From Oscillospiraceae bacterium (GTDB lineage Bacteria > Bacillota > Clostridia > Oscillospirales > Oscillospiraceae), in the NCBI GenBank assembly GCA_016297855.1, contig JAEDFW010000029.1, positions 1 to 16,723 of the forward strand: DNA of 16,723 bases. Reading direction: 5' to 3'. Positions 1-5,938 of this stretch are shown one piece after another. Below the pieces are notes generated by a model. The model did not search any database. It had not been told where the DNA came from and saw only the letters and a program-made list of their open reading frames with translations. Position 1 is the first letter of the stretch; each line of letters opens with the position of its first letter. Position numbers and translations under genes: made by a program.

Positions 1-2
1 GC

Positions 3-1055
3 CAGATGAAGCTGGAAGAAATGGTCACCGACCGTAAGGCTTTTGGTGAGCGTGTGCAGGAAAACGCCATCCCCGACCTGCAAAAGATGGGTCTGGAGAT
101 GATCTCCTTTAACGTACAGTCCTTCTCCGACCAGAACAATGTCATCGAAGACCTCGGTATCGATAACATTTCCCAGATCAAGAAGGGGGCTGCCGTTGCA
201 AAGGCTCAGGCTGACCGTGATATTGCCATCGCACAGGCCCAGGCTGCCAAGGAAGCGAATGACGCCAAGGTACAATCCGAGATGGAGATTGCTGAAAAGC
301 AGACATCTCTGGCGATCCGTCAGGCTGAGCTGAAGCAGCAGTCCGATGTGAAGAAAGCAGAAGCTGATGCCGCCTATTCCATCCAGGAACAGGCGCAGCG
401 CAAGACCATTGAGGTCGCTTCCGCCAATGCCGATATTGCTCGCGCCGAGCGTACTGCCGAGTTGAAGGCTAAAGAAGTTGATGTCACCAAGCAGACTCTG
501 GACGCCGAGATTCGTGCCAAGGCGGATGCCCAGCGTTACGCCGCTGAGCAGGAAGCCGAAGCCGAGCTCTTCCGCCGCACCAAGGAAGCCGAAGCGAAGA
601 TGATCGAGCGCCAGCGTGAGGCAGAGGGTATCCGTGCCGTCGGTGAAGCCGAGGCAGAAGCAATCCGCCTGAAAGCTCTGGCAGAGGCCGAAGGTATTGA
701 CAAGAAGGCCGAGGCTATGAAGAAGTACGGCGAGGCCGCTGTGATCGAAATGATTATGGCTGCCCTGCCTGAGATCGCTAAGAATGTGGCTGAGCCTCTC
801 AGTAAGGTCGACAAGATCACTATGTATGGTGAGGGCAACAGTGCAAAGCTGCTGTCTGACATCGTCAATGGTACCACACAGGTCACCGAAGGTATCAGTG
901 CCGGTATGGGTATTGATATCAAGAGCCTGATCATGGGCGCTCTCGGCGGCAAACTGGCTGCTGACGCGACAGCACCTGTAGTCGTGGTACCTCCCCAGGC
1001 ACAGCCTGCTAAGGAAGCACCCGCGGAGCAGGCCACAGAGCCTGTTAACGAGTAA
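3..1055 (+). CDS. Flotillin-like SPFH/band-7 protein, 5' end outside window
   Basis: The reading frame is open to the left edge, so only the C-terminal ~350 residues are present. The visible part starts in the late SPFH domain (segment around ERVQENAIPDLQKMGLEM). It continues as a long Ala/Glu/Lys-rich helix with repeated AEAE-type motifs (EAEAELF, EAEAEAIR), which is the hallmark of the flotillin domain. A Pro/Ala/Glu-rich tail follows. Flotillins (FloT/YuaG type) are membrane-anchored scaffolds of ordered membrane microdomains that oligomerise through this coiled-coil region. The N-terminal membrane anchor is not visible. A strong terminator directly downstream ends its transcript. The family call is secure from the repeat pattern; which flotillin subtype it is, and its role, are inference. 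Confidence 0.9.
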   Translation, partial: QMKLEEMVTDRKAFGERVQENAIPDLQKMGLEMISFNVQSFSDQNNVIEDLGIDNISQIKKGAAVAKAQADRDIAIAQAQAAKEANDAKVQSEMEIAEKQTSLAIRQAELKQQSDVKKAEADAAYSIQEQAQRKTIEVASANADIARAERTAELKAKEVDVTKQTLDAEIRAKADAQRYAAEQEAEAELFRRTKEAEAKMIERQREAEGIRAVGEAEAEAIRLKALAEAEGIDKKAEAMKKYGEAAVIEMIMAALPEIAKNVAEPLSKVDKITMYGEGNSAKLLSDIVNGTTQVTEGISAGMGIDIKSLIMGALGGKLAADATAPVVVVPPQAQPAKEAPAEQATEPVNE

Positions 1056-1062
1056 CACTGTT

Positions 1063-1096
1063 AAGGGGGCCTCACAGTGACGTGAGGCCCCCTTTT
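1063..1096 (+). terminator. Rho-independent terminator after flotillin gene
   Basis: A perfect 13-bp stem (1063-1075 with 1082-1094, GC-rich core GGGGGCCTCAC) encloses a 6-nt loop and is followed by a short T run (1093-1096). It begins 7 nt after the flotillin stop codon. The next gene's ribosome binding site starts about 12 nt further on, so some read-through into the DUF2500 gene is possible. Confidence 0.85.
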
Positions 1097-1119
1097 ATAA
1101 AAGCACAGGAGGAAGAAAG

Positions 1120-1497
1120 ATGGGCTTTGGATTTGGGATGGGTTTTGATCTGTTTGGGGTCATGTTTACACTTGTGTTCGTGCTGGTGATTGGGATGTTT
1201 GTGGTTACCGCTGTCAGAGGAATCAGCCATTGGAACAAGAACAACAATTCTCCAAGGCTGACCGTTCCTGCCACTGTCGTGGACAAACGCACCAATGTGA
1301 CCCATCTTCACCACAACGGTGCCGGTGGGCACCACCATCACCACACCTCCACCACTTACTATGTGACCTTTCAGGTGGATAGCGGTGACCGAATGGAACT
1401 CCAAGTGAACGGAACAGAATACGGAATGCTCATCGAGGGCGACCGGGGTGAGCTGTCCTTCCAGGGGACCAGATACCTCGGCTTTGAGCGAAAGTGA
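1120..1497 (+). CDS. DUF2500 family membrane protein
   Basis: 125 residues. A hydrophobic N-terminal helix (about residues 8-31) makes a single membrane anchor. It is followed by a small beta-rich domain with the DUF2500 pattern: a VPATVVDKR strand, a variable loop, then YYVTFQVDSGDRMELQV and a GDRGELSFQGTRYLGFER ending. The variable loop is strikingly His-rich (residues about 65-76, HLHHN...HHHHH). The start is fixed by AGGAGGAA at 1107-1114. Function is unknown in the family (E. coli YhhM is a member); the soluble domain probably faces outward or the cytosol near the membrane. Its stop overlaps a possible GTG of the next gene, so the two are probably co-transcribed. Confidence 0.85.
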   Translation: MGFGFGMGFDLFGVMFTLVFVLVIGMFVVTAVRGISHWNKNNNSPRLTVPATVVDKRTNVTHLHHNGAGGHHHHHTSTTYYVTFQVDSGDRMELQVNGTEYGMLIEGDRGELSFQGTRYLGFERK

Positions 1498-1508
1498 GGG
1501 AGCAATAT

Positions 1509-2450
1509 ATGACGTATTACGATGAAAAATTACAGCAGCTTCAGGAGCAAATGGCCCGGTCGAAGCAGCTGGAAGCAATGATAAAGGAGCTGCGCAGCCA
1601 GAGGGACTCGCTTGCCGCACAGGTTCGGGCACTGGAATCTATCAAGCTGGAGGAGCAGGCGGATGTGGACCGGCTGGAAGGCCGGAGTCTTGCCGCATTT
1701 TTCTACAATGTGATCGGTAAGATGGACGAACAACTGGACAAAGAGCGCCAGGAGGCATACGCTGCCAGAGTCAAATACGATGCCGCCGCCAGAGAGCTGG
1801 AAGGTGTCGAAGCTGACTTGCGCCGGTATGAATCGGAGCTGTCTGCTCTGCGGGGCTGTGAGCACCGCTACGATGAGATTCTGAAAGAGAAAGCTGATGC
1901 TATCAAGGCCGCCGGTGGCTCCAATGGAGAAGAGATCCTTAAACTTGAGGAGCGCAGCGCTTTCCTCGAAAGTCAGAAGAAGGAGCTGCAGGAAGCAATC
2001 TCGGCCGGCAATGCCGCCTTCAGCACCACACAGCAGGTGCTTTCCAGTCTGGACAGTGCGGAAGGATGGGGTACCTGGGATCTGTTTGGCGGAGGACTGG
2101 TCGCCGATCTTGCGAAGCACAGTCATCTGGACGAAGCACAGGGAGCCGTCGAGCAGCTTCAGTCCCAGCTGCGCCGGTTCAAAACGGAACTTGCGGATGT
2201 GACCATTCAGGCGGATATGCAGGTCAATGTGGACGGGTTCCTTCGCTTTGCCGATTATTTCTTCGATGGTTTGTTTGCAGACTGGGCTGTGCTAGACAAG
2301 ATCAGTCAGTCAAAGGAACAAGTGCAGAACACAAAACAACAGATTGAAACCGTTCTGTTCCGGTTGAATTCCATGCAGAGATCAGCAGAGCAGGAACAAG
2401 AGCAGAAAAAGGAGAAACTGGACGCGCTGGTACTAGATGCCAGTCTTTAA
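1509..2450 (+). CDS. Coiled-coil protein of unknown function
   Basis: 313 residues from the ATG at 1509. I prefer this over the GTG at 1494 because GAGGGAG (1496-1502) sits 6 nt upstream of the ATG. Long heptad-like Leu/Glu/Gln segments cover about residues 5-60, 75-175 and 265-305. Between them lies a conserved-looking globular insert (SAEGWGTWDLFGGG, then a helix, then NVDGFLRFADYFFDGLFADW). There is no signal peptide or membrane helix, so it is cytoplasmic. Two coiled coils around a Trp/Gly-rich insert could form a hairpin or scaffold. Adjacency to a flotillin and a DUF2500 membrane protein hints at a membrane-associated role, but that is inference. I do not recognise a named family. Confidence 0.8.
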   Translation: MTYYDEKLQQLQEQMARSKQLEAMIKELRSQRDSLAAQVRALESIKLEEQADVDRLEGRSLAAFFYNVIGKMDEQLDKERQEAYAARVKYDAAARELEGVEADLRRYESELSALRGCEHRYDEILKEKADAIKAAGGSNGEEILKLEERSAFLESQKKELQEAISAGNAAFSTTQQVLSSLDSAEGWGTWDLFGGGLVADLAKHSHLDEAQGAVEQLQSQLRRFKTELADVTIQADMQVNVDGFLRFADYFFDGLFADWAVLDKISQSKEQVQNTKQQIETVLFRLNSMQRSAEQEQEQKKEKLDALVLDASL

Positions 2451-2474
2451 ATCCTGCGCTTGGAGGTGCGAAAC

Positions 2475-2594
2475 ATGAGCTTACTCACCTACCTTGCTTC
2501 CGACTATCCATGGAAGGAACGACCGAATCCCCATGACAGAGCGGTATCTGTTAATGATGCTCATTTCGTAATTTTTCAGATTACCGTCTTATGA
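2475..2594 (+). pseudogene. 39-codon ORF, probable 5' remnant of a longer gene
   Basis: The ATG at 2475 is preceded by GGAGGT (2462-2467) at a spacing of 7 nt. The ORF reads MSLLTYLASDYPWKERPNP..., then stops at 2592-2594. The start resembles the N-terminus of short uncharacterised clostridial proteins (from memory, not searched). After about residue 30 it becomes hydrophobic and ends abruptly. With good translation signals but only 39 codons, and a remnant-like gene just downstream, I read it as the front end of a deleted gene. A genuine small protein cannot be excluded. Confidence 0.4.
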
Positions 2595-2663
2595 GCACCC
2601 TGCCAAAACCCGGCGCGTTTTGTTATAAAAAAAGTGACTTTGCTGCCTTTCAGAATCCGCATG

Positions 2664-2693
2664 TTTACACCTCCCCTGTCTTTTTCCTACAAT
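2664..2693 (+). promoter_or_regulatory. Sigma-A-like promoter
   Basis: A -35 element TTTACA (2664-2669), an 18-nt spacer and a -10 element TACAAT (2688-2693) predict a start near 2700. It lies in a gene-free stretch and drives the segment that ends in the terminator at 2803-2841. Each hexamer has one mismatch to consensus. Confidence 0.55.
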
Positions 2694-2699
2694 TACTTG

Positions 2700-2841
2700 T
2701 ATTTCAGGGCGGAGCAATTCTAGGAAGGAGTATCTCTGGGGACGCTGTATGTCCCTGAATTCGCTGGAAGGCCACGGCAGACAACATCATACTGGACCAG
2801 AAAGATCGTAATTGCCGCAAAGGCAGTTGCGGTCTTTTTTT
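2700..2841 (+). ncRNA. Putative small RNA or 5' leader with terminator
   Basis: About 140 nt lie between a good promoter (-10 at 2688-2693) and a strong intrinsic terminator (2803-2841), with no convincing ORF. Two mutually exclusive pairings are visible. GGGAC (2739-2743) can pair with GTCCC (2751-2755) around a 7-nt loop. TTCAGGG (2703-2709) can pair with CCCTGAA (2753-2759), which uses the same C residues. The arrangement suits a leader that decides between termination and read-through into the gene at 2867, or a free-standing small RNA. It does not match any riboswitch consensus I can recall. Existence of a transcript is inferred from the signals only. Confidence 0.4.
2803..2841 (+). terminator. 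Strong rho-independent terminator
   Basis: An uninterrupted 14-bp stem including three G-U wobbles (2803-2816 with 2822-2835) has a GCAAA loop and is followed by seven T residues (2835-2841). It sits 25 nt before the ATG of the next gene, immediately upstream of that gene's ribosome binding site, so it could control the gene as an attenuator. Confidence 0.85.
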
Positions 2842-2866
2842 GTCAAAAACAGAAAGGAGAAAAAAC

Positions 2867-3124
2867 ATGAACAAACTGTACAGCTTTATGAACTTGACTG
2901 AACTGGCCGACGATGAGGATCTGGTATCGCTTCGATCTTCGGCGAACCCAGTCTCTGGCAACTTTGTTTTCTACCCAGACGGTTCCCACGTCGGTATTGT
3001 CGGTGGAATAGACGCAGACGGCAATCTGCTGATCATCCATTGCAGCGGTAGTGCGAACGGCGTTGTGATTACAGGCTCAGCAGGATTTACGGTTGTGGCG
3101 AGGCCGGATTATTGGTTGGAATGA
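2867..3124 (+). CDS. Truncated NlpC/P60- or CHAP-like hydrolase remnant
   Basis: 85 residues. The ATG at 2867 is favoured over an in-frame TTG at 2840 because AAAGGAG lies just upstream of it. From about residue 28 the sequence follows the second half of an NlpC/P60-like cysteine peptidase: a FVFYPDGSHVGIVGG strand pair with the catalytic-type His in HVGIV, then DGNLLIIHCSG and a VVITG...FTVVARP ending. The preceding 28 residues do not look like the catalytic-Cys half. The protein therefore lacks the nucleophile and should be inactive as a peptidoglycan hydrolase. Such hydrolases are common cargo of conjugative elements and phages, so this may be debris of one. The intact ribosome binding site means it may still be translated. 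Confidence 0.65.
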   Translation: MNKLYSFMNLTELADDEDLVSLRSSANPVSGNFVFYPDGSHVGIVGGIDADGNLLIIHCSGSANGVVITGSAGFTVVARPDYWLE

Positions 3125-3242
3125 GTTGTTTTAGGAGAACGCAACCGGGCGCAGATAGTTTTGCCATCTGCACCACGTACAGTATACTTCTAGCCTCGCC
3201 GATCACAGCAGGGTTGCCGCGCTAAGCACTAAGCAATTTGGT

Positions 3243-4001
3243 CTATGCCTTTGGCTCGCAGGGCAGAATCGTCAGATATATCTGCTCGTCCGCTTCTGAG
3301 AATGACAGTAAGAACGCAGTTGCGTCCACTGCTGCAGGGTTAGGCGTGACGCGCAGCTGATAATCCGATTCCTCAACGCTGTACCATCCGCTACCACGAT
3401 AGAAAGCGTCAAAGTACGCCATTGGCTCATCGCATGGTTCGCCGTTTTCTTCAATCGGGCCGCAGAGATACGGTGTGTCGTAACACACGGCCAGATCAAC
3501 TGTCTGCCAAAGTTCGCGTTCCAGCCAGAAGCCGGGCAGGAGCAGATAGTCCGGCTCACCGGTTTCGCCGCCGTCCGCAGTTTGCTCGCGGTAGCAACGG
3601 TAGCGCATGGAGTGAAAGACATACGAGCCTTCTGCTGTGGCATTGTCGACTGGTGAGAGCAGATAATAGCCCTTCGTTCCGTCCGTTTGCGAAACATCGA
3701 TGCGCATAGCCACTGTTTTGCTCTGCGCATGCCGGATTGCAAAGCTAACACAGTCGTCCCGGCTCAGCCGCCGCTGAATCTCAAAAAATGTCTCATCGGA
3801 ACAAAATTGGTTGCCCCAATACGTAGAATAGACACCGCCGGTCAGTCTGGCAGGAATTTCGATGGACAGTACGTTTCCGCTCGGGAATGCCTTTGCGTCG
3901 ATCTGCGGTGCGTTACCACTGCCGTCACAGCCAGAAAAAAGCACAGCACTGAATAACACAAGAATAGCCGCCAAGACAGCGGGCAATTGCTTTCGGTTCA
4001 T
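3243..4001 (-). CDS. Lipoprotein of unknown function
   Basis: 252 residues. The N-terminus MNRKQLP is followed by a hydrophobic stretch and the lipobox FSGC, so Cys25 should be lipidated and the mature protein tethered to the outer face of the membrane. The mature part is mostly beta-type sequence with many Tyr/Cys residues and several acidic patches. No catalytic motif or named domain is recognisable. The start is supported by GGAGG (plus-strand 4009-4013) 7 nt upstream and by a promoter at 4027-4055. It points the same way as the regulator pair upstream of it but has its own promoter, so it appears to be an independent transcript. The lipoprotein call is secure; function is unknown. Confidence 0.8.
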   Translation of the reverse strand: MNRKQLPAVLAAILVLFSAVLFSGCDGSGNAPQIDAKAFPSGNVLSIEIPARLTGGVYSTYWGNQFCSDETFFEIQRRLSRDDCVSFAIRHAQSKTVAMRIDVSQTDGTKGYYLLSPVDNATAEGSYVFHSMRYRCYREQTADGGETGEPDYLLLPGFWLERELWQTVDLAVCYDTPYLCGPIEENGEPCDEPMAYFDAFYRGSGWYSVEESDYQLRVTPNPAAVDATAFLLSFSEADEQIYLTILPCEPKA

Positions 4002-4026
4002 ATGCAGGCCTCCAATCGTTCAAGAT

Positions 4027-4055
4027 GATATAGCGCATAGTGTACATATTGGCAA
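4027..4055 (-). promoter_or_regulatory. Promoter of the lipoprotein gene
   Basis: Read on the minus strand, TTGCCA (plus 4050-4055), a 17-nt spacer and TATATC (plus 4027-4032) form a sigma-A-like promoter about 26 nt upstream of the lipoprotein ATG. The -35 has one and the -10 two mismatches to consensus. Confidence 0.5.
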
Positions 4056-4381
4056 AAGCGCGTATGGGGAAAGAGATCGTCTGGCCTTGCGGCAGCAGGC
4101 GATAAATAGGCACATTGATTGAAAATTCCAGTTGCCGTGGTGCGGGCCAGTTACTGGGCTTGCTGTTGCTATGCCTGACCGCTGGGCGGTCAGATTTTAA
4201 TTGATGTTCCGTACTTGTACGAAGCATCACCTATCTCAATTTATATGTGATGCCATTGTATGTATAGTTAAACTGGGCTCCTGCAGAAGCAAACCTATTA
4301 GTCTCTTCTCTCTCAAAAACTATCACATAAGAACAATCCGAATCTAAGCCTACGAAAGCCTCCAAGCATACATGCAATATA
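4056..4381. other. Gene-poor spacer with one palindromic hairpin
   Basis: No convincing gene lies between the lipoprotein promoter and the response-regulator stop codon. An 8-bp perfect stem CTGACCGC/GCGGTCAG (4175-4193, TGG loop) is followed on the plus strand by ATTTTAA. It could act as a weak terminator on the plus strand or as a symmetric protein-binding site; on the minus strand it lacks a T run. A minus-strand open frame through 4231-4381 codes for about 50 residues outside the regulator gene but has no start signal of its own. Confidence 0.4.
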
Positions 4382-5938
4382 TTACTTGTCGGAAACGCAG
4401 TTGCTTCTTCGGCGCTGAATCTGCTCCTGATAGGTTTTGGCGGAAACACCGGCGTATTTTTTAAAGACGTGGCTAAAATACGTTGTATCTTCAAAACCGA
4501 CACGCTGCGCAATTTCAAATATTTTCAGGTTGCCTTCCTCAATGAGCTGTTTTGCAAACGCGATCTTCTTTCTGGTGATCGTGTCCATGATTGTTTTGCC
4601 GGTTTTCTGGCGAAAGTACCGGCTGAGATACCCTGCGCTGACATGGACGGCAGCTGCTAGGTCCTTCAGCGTGATGGGCTCGCAGAAATGCCCGTCGATG
4701 TATGCTTGCACGTCGGCTAAGAGGTTTCCGCCCTCGGTCAGCATCTGCGCAATGCACTGACAGACTGCGCAGATGAGTGTTTGCTGCATTTGCGTGCAGA
4801 TTTGGTGAAATTGGGTGCACTCCAGATCACGCTTCCACTCTGTCTCATCGATGTCGAGCGCGTCAAGATCCAGACCATAGCTTTCCAATGTGCTGCGGCA
4901 CAGATGCAGAATCATGCGCGCGGTCTCCTTTACCTGCGCCTGTGGCTGGTGTGTTTGCCGCTGCGAGGCTGCAAGGTCAGAAAGAATTGCGCAGCAGGCA
5001 TCCTGATCGCCGCTTTTCATGCTGCGGCTCAGCGCGGCAAACTGCGCGGCATAGGTCGGTGTTTTTGCAGGTTCTGATGGATGGAAGGTATGCAGCTCCC
5101 GTTTATCGTAAAACCGCTCGGAAAGCGCCTGCCGCGCCTGCATGAGAGCAGCTGGAAGGCCGCATAGCGAGCGAACGCTGCTGCTGACGCCGAAATAAAT
5201 TGCATGTGCCGTCAGTTTCTGAAACATTGCGATACTGTCCATGCAGAATTTATGAACCTGCTGCTCCGGGATATCCAGAAAGACCAGATACAGTTCGGAT
5301 GGCCCGTTAGAGATCAGGTATAGTTTCTCGCGCGGCAGGAAACTGGAAAACATGGTTTCCGCCTGTTTCCGCATGGAGTGCGCCTGCTGCTTCTGCGGGC
5401 GCGCAGCGCCGGTATCTACAACGGCGAGCTGATATGCAGCGGCAGATAAGCCCACCAGCGCGGCCTGCCGGTTGATCTCCTGTTCGGTATGCAAAGAGCC
5501 GTCCAGAATGGACTTGAGAACGGCACCGGCCTGCTTTCTGCGGTCGTCGCGCAAAGCAGACTGGCGCTGGAGCTGCTCTTTGCAGCGGGAAACTGCAGTA
5601 ATGATCTCGCCCATGTCGCCCGTCTTTGTCACATAGTCCGTGACGCCATATTGGATGGCCTGTTTTGCGTATGTAAAATCAGCAAATGCCGTGAGCAGAA
5701 TCATTCGAATGTGCGGATGGGTCTCATTGACCCACTTTGCCAATGCCAGCCCATCAACCACAGGCATTTTGATATCGGAGATGATGATATCGGGCGGCTG
5801 CGCCAGAACGGACTGCTGGGCAAGCAGCCCGTTTTCCACAGCGCCGATCACCTGACAATCGAGCTTTTCCCAGTCGATCAGGGTGCAAAGTCCCTTTCGC
5901 ATCAGCATTTCATCGTCAACAATCAGAACTTTGGTCAT
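4382..5938 (-). CDS. AraC-type response regulator (YesN-like)
   Basis: 518 residues. A receiver domain spans about residues 1-120, with the acidic pair D8/D9, phospho-acceptor D55 (SDIKMP), T83 and K105. A long linker (about 120-400) follows, then a C-terminal AraC/XylS DNA-binding domain (about 405-510) with two helix-turn-helix units: LKDLAAAVHVSAGYLSRYF (about 424-442) and IFEIAQRVGF...YFSHVFKK (about 473-492). It should bind DNA and activate the divergent sugar-uptake genes when phosphorylated by the adjacent kinase. I chose the ATG at 5938 over a longer frame because the receiver begins there (MTKVLIVDDE) and GGGAGGGAAG lies just upstream. It overlaps the kinase gene's end by 23 bp, implying translational coupling. 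Confidence 0.93.
   Translation of the reverse strand: MTKVLIVDDEMLMRKGLCTLIDWEKLDCQVIGAVENGLLAQQSVLAQPPDIIISDIKMPVVDGLALAKWVNETHPHIRMILLTAFADFTYAKQAIQYGVTDYVTKTGDMGEIITAVSRCKEQLQRQSALRDDRRKQAGAVLKSILDGSLHTEQEINRQAALVGLSAAAYQLAVVDTGAARPQKQQAHSMRKQAETMFSSFLPREKLYLISNGPSELYLVFLDIPEQQVHKFCMDSIAMFQKLTAHAIYFGVSSSVRSLCGLPAALMQARQALSERFYDKRELHTFHPSEPAKTPTYAAQFAALSRSMKSGDQDACCAILSDLAASQRQTHQPQAQVKETARMILHLCRSTLESYGLDLDALDIDETEWKRDLECTQFHQICTQMQQTLICAVCQCIAQMLTEGGNLLADVQAYIDGHFCEPITLKDLAAAVHVSAGYLSRYFRQKTGKTIMDTITRKKIAFAKQLIEEGNLKIFEIAQRVGFEDTTYFSHVFKKYAGVSAKTYQEQIQRRRSNCVSDK

Noticed and set aside
536..1036. Long minus-strand ORF opposite the flotillin gene
   Set aside because: It is an antisense reflection of the repetitive Ala/Glu codons of flotillin, giving a Ser/Ala-rich product without any motif.
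2604..2631. Possible terminator CAAAAC/GTTTTG followed by TTATAAAAAAAG
   Set aside because: The stem is only 6 bp and AT-rich, with a 7-nt loop and no T run, so it is unlikely to stop transcription.
3150..3175. Imperfect inverted repeat GCAGAT...ATCTGC between the hydrolase remnant and the lipoprotein gene
   Set aside because: Only 6 bp pair cleanly and there is no T run on either strand; not distinguishable from chance.
3925..4230. Minus-strand ORF of 101 codons overlapping the lipoprotein start
   Set aside because: It overlaps the well-supported lipoprotein start, promoter and ribosome binding site, and its composition is not protein-like.
4231..4518. Minus-strand ORF of 95 codons overlapping the 3' end of the response regulator
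   Set aside because: The first part lies inside the regulator's HTH domain in another frame, there is no ribosome binding site, and the remaining ~50 codons (ending NYTYNGITYKLR) have no recognisable domain. A faint AFPTSN/AFPSGN likeness to the neighbouring lipoprotein is too short to use.
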